A stretch of 64,000 bases of DNA, taken from contig JAODTK010004666.1 in NCBI GenBank assembly GCA_026419785.1, forward strand, positions 227,501 to 291,500. Reading direction: 5' to 3'. Within the stretch, counting starts at the first letter, position 1; the number at the start of each line of letters is the position of its first letter. The stretch comes from Sclerodactyla briareus (lineage: Eukaryota; Echinodermata; Holothuroidea; Dendrochirotida; Sclerodactylidae). The notes beneath the pieces were generated by a model. That model ran no database searches. It saw nothing but the letters and a program-made list of their open reading frames with translations, and was not told where the DNA came from. The translations under genes and the position numbers were made by a program. This document shows positions 48,204 through 58,280 of the stretch, in pieces.

Positions 48204-49787
48204 TTCTTGGAACATGACATCACTAGATACTGCTCTTTATCAAATGGTAGTCCAATGAACAGGGCTAATTGGGTAATTTGCTTACCGACAACGCGCCCTG
48301 CAACACACGTGCAGTGCATGGATATGTTCTCGTTTAGATGATATTTCCTGCTGTCTGTGCTGTTATCTCCAACTGAGTACTGTTCAGGTTTTCCACATTT
48401 CTGATGGAACATTTTTGGCAAGAGATACCTGGACGAATACTTTAGATAAAAAAAATACATTCTTTGTATGATTTGGTATACAACCAATTTTTTTCAAGAG
48501 AGATGTCGGTCAGTAGAGTTCGAAAACTACAAAATCATCAGCATTATTCCAATGGGGACGCTTGGTGCTTCCTAGTAGTTTGATGGTGTGCGGCCATGCT
48601 TCATTTGAACCCAGAATTACCAGTGGAGTAGCCAATAAGAAGGGTGAGAGGTGCAGAAACAACAGTAATCACGGTAAAAAACGAATAATAAACCTAATAA
48701 ACGTAAGAATGGATGCCAGAGGGGTTATTCAGAGTCAAATGAAAAATTGCTTTGGGTCTATATGTCTCTATGCGTGACAGGGGGCGTATGTAGTGTGATG
48801 AGGGCTCCAAACTTTGATTGAGCTTCCCAACACATCACTACTGCAGTGCATCGTTCAGCAATCACAGATGAGTTAACACAACTATCTTATTGGGTATATT
48901 ATAATTAATGAACAATAGTATCCTCAGTTTCCTACACCACGGTTCTCACTTAAGCAAGGTCTTTCTAGAGGGTATGCGAGCATCCTAGTGAAATTTCAAT
49001 CGAACCGCGACTGAGTAGCTAACCTGTTACCCAGTTATTTCATGCCATCGCTCTGGCCTATGAAATGAACTCACCTGAAGAAAATGCTCACTTGAAATCA
49101 TCGTCGAGGAATTATTATTCTGTTTGGCACTTAGGGGGTGGGGGTTACCGAGTGCCTACAATATTTAGCGGTACAAAATTCATGCTGCAGATTTCGGCAA
49201 GAGACCCGCCAAAATCTGGTAACGAAAATGTCCTATTGACTGCCAGAAAATTTGACCGAATTAGGTTAGACAGAATTTTTGCGCGCATTCGTTGTTCCAT
49301 GGTGTGGTCTTGAAGAGTCCTTGTTAATTAAATTCATCCGAAGGTTTGACTCGCGTAGCGCTCGATCGCCTATGCTTGAGAGTAGGCACCGTCGATCATG
49401 AACTAGGCTACGTTAGGGGTAGGCCTACGCTATCAAGAAAGACGGATGTAAAGCACGGGTTACTTGGTTGAGAACTCACAATACAAAGCGTTGTTATCAG
49501 TTAGAGCTAGGCCGAATCCAGAGAAACATGGATCAGTGCCTACTCTTTCTATAAGAAATAACTCCTCATCTACAGTACGCAAAAAAAATGGCGTTCCGGT
49601 TATTCTTGATGAAGAAGCTATGCACGAAATTTCAACTGGATCAACCCACGCATTCTGGTATTTACAAGATTTCGACTTTAGCCTGTGGTGTGATCTCAAA
49701 TCAAGTCCGCTCACTCAAATCAATGTAGTCCTCTTGGACTAAGCATGTTGAACATACGACTTATAATGGAGGTTAAGCCGAAATTGA
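48204..49787. other. About 1.6-kb segment present only in unit B
   Basis: Unit A goes directly from CGCGCAAG to TGACCAATATATTTCACC near 40,425. In unit B these are separated by about 1.6 kb. This suggests an insertion into B or a deletion from A. I did not find clear terminal inverted repeats or a target-site duplication. The segment includes the SWIM-like piece (next entry) and, near 49,600-49,670, text similar to the unit start (GAAGCTATGCACGAAATTTCA against GAAGCTACACACGACAAATTTCA), so part of it may be a diverged third copy of the unit edge. Confidence 0.6.
48205..48487 (-). pseudogene. Weak SWIM zinc-finger-like fragment
   Basis: The minus-strand frame contains YHLNENISMHCTCVAGR followed by GKQITQLALFIG. 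SWIM domains have the form CxC...CxH, and SMxCxCVAG...C-K-H-(I/V) followed by an aliphatic helix is common in their invertebrate versions. Here the first CxC is present. The second pair reads G-K-Q where C-K-H is expected, so the zinc site is incomplete. SWIM proteins include transposase-associated proteins, so a transposon origin is possible. The call rests on one motif. Confidence 0.33.
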
Positions 49788-52089
49788 CCAATCTATTTCA
49801 CCAAAATTATCCTCCGATCGAACAAAGAACAACAACCAGTGTTCTTGTACTCACCATAGAGAAGATTACACACGAAATTCAGCTTGATCAGACCCCAACC
49901 CCAGCCACAGCCACTGGACTTACCGTGTTTCAAGGATTCCACACTTTTTTGTTTTGGGTGACCCTCAGATGACCCGAACCGTTGTTTCATGTACTCATCG
50001 TGTTATACAGTTAGACGGGACTGAGACGTTAAAAATTAAGGTGTCATAACTAATTGAGTGACTTACGTGTGTTATCGCCCGAGATAAGATTGAACGGGTG
50101 ATGTTGAATTACAAGGCTTCGCTTCGTGAAAAATATCTTATGGCAGTAAGCCTGTCTACGTTATAACGGTTCATGGCTACGAAATTCCAATTAGCCCACG
50201 GACAGTATTGACTAGAGGCTTGTAACACTCCTCCACGAAAGACAAGATCAAGATTCCTCTCTCTGTTATGACCGATCGCCGCTGTTAATTTGTTCAATGA
50301 TGTTATGACCTTATAGGGAAGGCAAAGGCCCGTGCATCTAGTGCCATTTGCTGTAGTTTTGGCTAAAATTGTACTGATTAGCGGAATGGGCAATGCGTGG
50401 TGTAGCTAATGCAGTGAGGGTCAGTGTTTCCTTGCTTTTTTTTGTGTTGTGGCAAGTTCATAGGCCGTACGTGGCGAATCGCACACCTTCCTCTCTACTT
50501 TATCGGTAACTCGTCATTCCCTTGAAATAGAGGTCAATGACAGAAAGTGAGAGGGCAGTGCTAGCTCAGGACTATGTTCTAGGAAAAAAGTTGTCGGAAA
50601 AAAAAGTGTTGAAATTATCGGATGAAGACCAAGTTAATTGCTCACTATACACTCTGAAAGCACCCTTGACCAGACATCGCATCAAATAGGCACATTACAG
50701 AAAACGGATAAAACATTAGACCATATTTCGATATAAAAATAATAATTTTCCGTAATAATAGACAGAAAATAGTGAGGATTAGACCAAATTCTTGGGACAG
50801 GTTGGCCTGTTCGTTTTGATCCATGGTCAATTTGTCCAGGTGTTATTAGGTGTACATTGGATGCTAATATATCAACTAAAATTTGCATTATTACTTCGAT
50901 CGAGGGCGTAACCTATTGAGGAATTCCACCACAATGGGTCCCTTAGTGTGAATGTAATATTGATACGTGACACCTATCAATACTGAAATGATATTGGTAT
51001 TGAGATACACCCTGACAGGGTGTTAAGGATTTCACTGGTCCCCTTTCCGATGTTCGTGAACACATGGAAAACATATCAGAATCCAATCAAGTTCACTGAG
51101 CGAAGTTACCCCAAGATGGTGTGATATCGTTGTCATGGTTCGAAACGATCATTTATGAACAGACCATTTAAAGAAGCGGGTCTTTAGAATTTATTGATAT
51201 GATTATGAGCGGCAATGTACGATGATAAACATGACTACCATGATCCGGGTTTCATAATTGTTAGAATGGAAGACATTACTAAATCACTATTAAATACGAC
51301 GAGCGAGGAGAAATAGTAGTATCGGTTGCTGGAACAGGAAGGAATGAAATATGCTCATGCCATCGAACGATATACAAAAAGGGGGGTAGGTAGTGTTAGT
51401 TGGACTAGGACCACCAAGTTTCAGTGGACAAAACATATCCTTAACTTGGAGACATTGAAGAAGCAGACCAATGTTTTGGCGCCAAGCGCTTAAAATACAC
51501 CCGACATAATGAATCGAAATTGTGAATTTAGTTTCGATATCAAAAGAAGACAGATTGTTCACTCACCAGTAAAGAACACGATTGCTGCAAACTTCTGCAT
51601 TATTGTTATCAAAATTAGTGGACACCAGTTGAGGCATGTCCAATAGTTCCCAATAATCAGGGTTCGATATTCACTTCTAACCCTATAGAATATATCGTCC
51701 ATTTCAATTACATACGAGCAGTCGACCAGAGAAAAACATTATTAAAGGTTGTAGTCCCATTTGGTCAATCTAGCAGGCTGGTAGGAGCAACATCACACTT
51801 TGAATCAATAGAAAAACCGAACTGTTTTACAGGACAGTGTGTGGCAAGGGAGACATTCGAACATTTTGCTGTTTGTTGGAAAATATTCCTAAGAAGCGGA
51901 AGACGAAGCACACGACCTCCGGTAGTCAAATCTAAAAAAAACGCAACCATTACATTTTCAGTGACCTGACCCTGATGAATGCAGTAGGGACATGAGTTGT
52001 ACAAGACGATAGAGCAGGTGTGGGTGGGGTGTTGAAGGGGATTAATACGATATGGGAATAGGCATTGTTGCCAGGTGTTATCAGATCAA

Positions 52090-52790
52090 CATGTGGCGTT
52101 CCGTTCATGATTACATCTACAAGGTACGCTGTAGTCGCGAGAGAGTAGCCAGACGGTTACTCGATAATTGTTATCGGCCGGATTGAACGAACATTGTCCG
52201 AACACTAACTGAGTAGAGTAACTGTACACTATCGACTTTCTGACGCTGTGGAAATGGTAGCTGTCCGAATTAGGAATGCGCGGTGTCAGTATTTTTGTAA
52301 TGAAATGAAAGTCGATAGAGTAACCCCGCGCAGCCAGTTGCACCAAGAGAAAAGGCATTCGAGTTACTTGATTCTCGTTGTTGGGAACTGATGCTTTCAT
52401 GTGCATCTTAAGCTAGTTCCAAAAATTGCTCTCGAGAATCTGTCATGGCTGCGGATAAAAAAAAATATCCTCAGATACCTGTATACAGAGGAATTTCGAA
52501 TCGAAGCTGTCCCATGAAGATGTTAGCAAAGCGCGGAGTCCATTTGGAAGTCTGAATGAAACGAACAAAAGTGTTTTCATAGAACATCGTCTTAAAATGG
52601 CACCTTAGGCTTGCCTGCTTGGTTTTCGAGATATTATGCCAATATTAATATGTGTAGCCGGTCAGATGGGCAACTTATGTTGATGCGGTTATGTGCTTAT
52701 GGGGAGGAGAGATCCAGATAGCTTGAATGATTTCACGGCAGCTATCAATATATATCTGTCCGGGTCAGTTAGAATTCACATCAGAGTTTG
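52090..52790 (-). pseudogene. Penelope-type reverse transcriptase fragment in unit B
   Basis: This is the counterpart of 42,730-43,390. The minus-strand frame at 52,086-52,406 preserves DSYHFHSVRKSIVYSYS and FNPADNN, close to the KSIxYSQxLRxxRIxSxPAD stretch of PLEs, and it fills a gap that is out of frame in unit A. The YIDD position near 52,465-52,480 reads TATCTGAGGATATTTT instead of TATATTGATGATATTTT, so the box is lost as sequenced. The motif B region near 52,503-52,545 is one dinucleotide shorter than in A. Confidence 0.78.
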
Positions 52791-55149
52791 GAAAGGACCA
52801 TTAGCCTTTCTGAGACCTATATCTCACACGAGAAAGCGGGGTTTTAATTCAGACTAGGCTTCAGATGCACAGGACCCGTGTTATCGGGAGTACTATACCA
52901 CGATATAAAAAGGGTATTGGATAATATTACCCGCCACACCACAGAACAAAGCTGAAAAATGTTTTCACGACTTGTAATTACTCAATTCAAACAGTGTGCC
53001 GAAAGGTAGAAACACATTATTGCAATAACGTTACAAAACAGCTTGAGTTCATTAAATAGATTTGTAGCAGATTATTTGGATTCAAAACTGAGACTTGATT
53101 TGCTACTCCCACCCGAAATCTCTTTGAGGACTATTGTAGGGGAGTCGAAATTAAGGGTGAGTTGATCTATTCAGGAAAACCACGTTGCTTAGGCAGCTGC
53201 GACGGGAGTATTGTACCCGTATAATCGCTATTCGATATGCGAAGCTGGTGGTAAATACAATAGGATCATGGACGATGGAAATAAATGTTTTCTCATAGAG
53301 AATCACCTGATCAAGCAGCACTGATTCTCGGGATGAAACGAGCGTAAATAAAGTACACCACAGAACGTTGTTACCACTTGAATTGAAAATTTTCGAGAAT
53401 TACGAGTGTGCAAGCTTTGCCCTTTCTCTCACGAATTGCTGAGTGTGCGGAGAGGTGCTATATCTAACGATTTGGAATAGCCTTTAGGTGGTGAGTTCTT
53501 CAATATAAAGATAATTCAATCCGAATATGCTCTTGACAATTGAATACAAATTGTGTTAGCAGCAAATTGTAGTGAGGAAAAAATAGATAGTTATTTGTAT
53601 AATGGCATGGCATGAGTCATATTTGCGCTTGATATTCTGTAGTAAAAATATAACTAGGTTTTATTTTTAATTCTGATGTTTTTGTCTTGTGAGAATGCGT
53701 GTGATGTTTCGCTTGTTGAAATAGAAAGTTATCTAGTTGCCTTCGAAGAGCTCGAATGGTTAGTATGTGAAAACAATTGATTATGTTTTCGGAATTGACA
53801 TGGTTAGGCACCAATGCGTTATCCGTATTCGAATACTTGGCAAAAGTAAAAAAAATGACTCAAATTGATCATCAGTGTTAGTACATTGTTCGTGATGCTT
53901 CCTTGTTGCGGTTGAGGTAATTTCATAGTCTCTTTGAGCAAACTCGACAAATAGTCACCTTGGGAAAAGAACATATAGCAGGTTTTGCCGAATATTATTG
54001 TCAATATTAGCATCAATGCGTTTATATATGTAAAGTATTTTGTTGTAGTATACATGTATATTGACAGTGTCTAGTATTTGATATTGTTGCTCGGGTGTGC
54101 AGAATGTCTTATAACTAGGGTTGCTTGTTGTGAGAGGATTATGATAATATGCATGACCTCCGTAAAAACCTGGTCTTTGCAATAACCCTTTAAAGATCGC
54201 TACAATTAAATTCACGTCTTGTTGGGTCAGATCGCAATCAAGACAAAACAGTGATCACCTGTCTTCTCAGCTGTTGCATATACTGTATTGGTCTTATAAT
54301 TATGCAGAGAACAGTTGGTCGTGACAATATTTCATCCACTTTTTATTTCATTTTTAATGTTTCCTCCAGAACTAGACAAACCATGGAATAAATGTACATC
54401 CCAATACAAATACACATTCGTTTACATAGTACCAAATAATCACCAAGTAGTTCGTTAGATTATATTTCATTATAGATATAGTTTAGAATAAAAATGATAA
54501 TTTCACAGAAAGAAATAGAATCAAACGGAGTTGCCAAGGGTTTATTAGCACTGCTCGTTCATGCGTTTTTTTCACTAGTCAGAGGCATTTTACCAGATTA
54601 AACATGACCATTAGAAATAAGACGAAATGCGACCTTCCTCATGAAAAAAAAAACTAAAAAGAACCCCTATCCATGACCATATCAAGTGACGTCGTAGATA
54701 CGCACCGTCTCGGATGAGTTCCTGTTGGACTACAACTAATTCTTAATCATAGCCCTAATCCCAAACCCAACAAAGAGAAAGGGAGAAGAAAACTATCCGG
54801 TACGACACAATACGACAAGCCGATCGAGAAAAAACATTCGAAGCACTGTGCATCGGCTGCAAGGACCCGCGATTGGCCAAGCAATAGAGTAATTTTAGTT
54901 TGTCAACCCCAGGAAACCGGTAAAATAACCCGTCTCATGGGTATTCTGATCTACCGAGCCCGCCCTAATAAACGTATACTGATTAGGATCCAATTTACTG
55001 TGACAGGATTCACTAGTTCGTGCAATCACTTCCGTAAACTAAGGTAGGCTGGCAGATACTAATGAAGGGATGAAATGCGGGCTTTGTACAACACCAACAA
55101 ACAACCTGCCAGAGACTTAAAGATTGTTCTCATTCGCAGAGATATGTTG

Positions 55150-55440
55150 CCCGGTTCTCGGGCCCTCAAGGGTACCCCAGGTTCCGAGGAAGTGCGTCAG
55201 AGCTCAAGGGTCGTCCATCAAACGAGGGTGTGAAACGGACAGCTCTGGAAGCGTTATGTTACTGCGTTACCACTCCAACCTCGTTTCATTTGAAAACACG
55301 CCCCAAAAAAAAACAGAGAGAGGCGAGTTGTCGCCAGTGCTTTTCACGATCACACACAACATACACTCACAGTCAGGGTTCTCTATTAGCCTAGTGTAGC
55401 TCCCTGAACCGCAGTGAACAAATTAATTAAATCAATCTCG
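55150..55440 (+). mobile_element. SINE-like tail inside unit B
   Basis: It is the counterpart of 45,680-45,960, with GGCGAGTTGTCGCC and CACGATCACACACAACA intact. The GAGCACTAGTTGAG part is replaced by an A-rich run with CCCC. Presence at the same place in both units shows the SINE-like piece inserted before the unit was duplicated. Confidence 0.7.
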
Positions 55441-55939
55441 CTGATTGAATTATCTAAACTTGTACCTTTATGAATAGAAACAAATAATTCTAGCTTGTTC
55501 ATATTCTGCATAGCGAGAATCCAAATGACTGAGAAATGGGCTCTACTAACATATATAAGGGTTATCTCAGAGTGAATTTATTCGCACAAGTGACCAATCA
55601 AATTCTTCGAGCCAAATGAAGCAGAAACACAAACAAAGAAATATTAAAGGGGCCCCCATAAGGCGACGATTTTTGAAGCGACCCACATAAGAAAAAATAA
55701 TAACATCAAACTAACAGGAAACATTCTCAGCCACCTCCCCAGCCTTGTGTACCACGAGTTTTCCTCAACTATATATAAATCATAAACAAAATTTTCAACT
55801 CACATTTCTACCAAATGACAACTGTCTGTCCCAGATTAGTCTGATTCATCAATCCTAATGAATTCTGTGTTCTAAACAGGATAACCTCAGTAACTGTCAT
55901 AGGGGACTGGATGTTAAAGATCTGTAAGAAACAACGATA

Positions 55940-56612
55940 TGTCTTCGTCTACACAATTAATTATAAAGTTCGTTCGGACTCATCACGTATTGTCAGATTC
56001 TAGAAGATTGACAGGACTGTTACTAATGTAACAAACAACTTCAATAATATTACAGACTCTGTGATATTAGTATCAAAAGGACTTGTTAATTAAAATTGAG
56101 TGATCTGTTATGTATCCGTGTCTAATGTGTTTAATGATAAAGATCTAGCAGCACAACGATATAAACATCGTGCTACCAAATAAATCCCAGGGGAAAGTTC
56201 ATTCGGCTAATCATACGTATTGTTCATATTCTGACCAGAAGATTGACAGATCGTTACTAATAACCAAACAACTTCAATCATTTACAGCCCTGATGATTGT
56301 TCCTAATCAAAAGACGTTATTTGAATTGAGTTGATCGTTATGATCCGGTCTATGTGTTCAATGTGAGATCAGTAGCACTACGATATATCAATCGTGCTAC
56401 ACATTAAACTCAGGGGAGAAAGTTCATTCGGCTTAATAAAGGTATGTCATATTCTAGAAGATTGACAGATTGTTACTAAGATAACCGAACAACTTCAATC
56501 ATATTACAGCCCTGATGAGTTCGGAATCAAAAGACGTGTTTACATTGAGTGATCTGTTAGTATCCGTGTCTATTCTGGGGCGCATAGCGGTATAAAAGAA
56601 ACGTGGTTGGAA
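55940..56612 (+). repeat. About three 220-bp tandem subrepeats in unit B
   Basis: The same order of words as at 46,420-47,095, with starts near 55,980, 56,215 and 56,440. The number of subrepeats is the same in both units, so the subrepeat array predates the larger duplication. Confidence 0.75.
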
Positions 56613-56613
56613 A

Positions 56614-56706
56614 TGTATGTATGTATGTATGTATGTATGTATGATGTATGTAGGTAGGTTTATGTATTATGTATGTATGTATGTATGTATGTATGTAGTA
56701 AGTAGT
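56614..56706 (+). repeat. (ATGT)n microsatellite in unit B
   Basis: ATGT units interrupted once by TAGGTAGGTTTATGTAT. It is slightly longer than its counterpart in unit A. Confidence 0.95.
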
Positions 56707-58184
56707 ATCCGCAGTAGTGTCGGGAAAATCAGTTATCATTTCATTTTGTCTTTTCCAATTCAAAAAAAACCAATCAAGGCAGTTTCATCCAGCGAACCGT
56801 TATGAAGTGAAACACTCTGGATCTCGAGATGTGGCATCTTATGTCACCGGATACCCCGCCCCATCAAATACTGATCATGCAGCACATCACGTGTATGGGG
56901 GAACATTAATTACACGGGGTAATTCCCAGCGCAGGCGTCCACAGATGGCTGTAAATCTCTCCAAATGGCTTAAACTGTTCTAAAAAAATACGTATCCGCA
57001 CCACCAACCCCTTCCATTGGTACAGCTGTGGGGGCACCAGGACAGGTCATTTGTGAAGTTGCTGTGTTGCATAGTTTGCGAGAAATTCTATCAGACATGA
57101 CGCTTCCACAATTTGGGGATCTTGACCGTTGTAAAAACCGATATATCGACAATTTGGGTAAGAATATGTCATTACACTGCACGTGTTTCAACACCTGTGG
57201 TGAACGTTTGTCAGGTAATGAACTGCTTTTGAAGAATTCCGATTGGCAAAAGTGGCGGCGAACATCGCATTTCGCAACTGAAGAACACAAATATCTTCCT
57301 TAAAAAGGGCTGGTCGGATACTGTCCCATTCGGCTGTGGAGTCATGATAATTGAAACGGTCTAAAAACCTTCAGTTTCATTCCATTCGATCCGTGGTTAT
57401 GCGGACGCGATGCTCGACTGTTTGCTGCTGAACACAATCGGAACTCCACCACCTCTTCCAAAACGCATACCGTCCCATAGGCATAGTCTCTTCTGTTGTT
57501 CTCGTAGAATGACATCAAACTGTCCATGTATGTCGATGTCATTCTGACGATTATTGTTGAAGCAAAGCGATCAGTGTTCTCCATCAAACTGAATTTCCCA
57601 AGGCCCTTTGAGATTTCTCCTCCCGTGATAATCATGGTGGTATGTACATGTCTGTATACCTGTATACTGTTGACAACCCAAAACGTTAATAGGAGTAGAC
57701 ATCTCATAGATCGATGAATGAGAGGTTATTCCTGAAACACTTGGAAATAGGTAATGAATCATGGATGGCCTAAATAGAACTATTCCACATGTTTTCGGTA
57801 CACCTGATTTTACGACAGTGTTTTAAGAAGCAACTCGATATACGAGAGGGTCCGGACAACACAACCGCCACCCCGCCCGCTCAGTTACCCACCCCTACAA
57901 GCATCGCGTGTTTATAAATGAACATTCGAATGATAGTACGAAAAAAAAAAAAACACAGTTTCCCTCGCTGATATACAGGTCATAAAGCAAAGCACCGACT
58001 CACATGAGTATGCGAAAGCCATGCTAGGTACCTATCGGGTACATTTGGTATATTTCCTGCCGTACTGCCCGGTGTGAGTTCTCACGGGGCATTAAAACGA
58101 AAACCAAAAGGTTTGAATGGCAGCTAGTTTCTACGGATTGAGGGGCAAAAAAAACCAACACCTATACAACCTCATTTATTTCGA

Positions 58185-58280
58185 CGGTGGCGAGCGTGGT
58201 CTAGAGGCGTAGCTGCATACAGTAATTAATTTTTGGCGTGAGCTCATAACCCAGTAATTGTGAGTTCAAGTTGTACAATG
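58185..58280 (+). mobile_element. tRNA-derived SINE head or tRNA pseudogene
   Basis: GTGGTCTAGAGG near 58,196-58,207 fits an A box and GAGTTCAAGTT at 58,262-58,272 fits a B box, at a distance slightly longer than in most tRNAs. Stems are not well paired and there is no matching acceptor end, so a functional tRNA is unlikely. The following sequence is not shared with the element at 33,495. Confidence 0.42.

Larger units (their letters stand above)
49788..57642. repeat. Tandem unit B, second copy of the 7.8-kb unit
   Basis: It is collinear with unit A. The offset grows from about 9,360 bp at the start to about 9,540 bp at the end, so B is slightly longer. The difference is spread over many small insertions and deletions. 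No reading frame in B agrees with A over more than short distances. After GAGATTTCTCC...CGTGATAATCATGGTGG near 57,610-57,642 the similarity ends; B lacks the AAATACCCCTATGACG edge found after A. Confidence 0.88.

Noticed and set aside
58185-58280. Functional tRNA gene
   Set aside because: A and B box-like words are present, but the cloverleaf stems do not pair well and the spacing is long.
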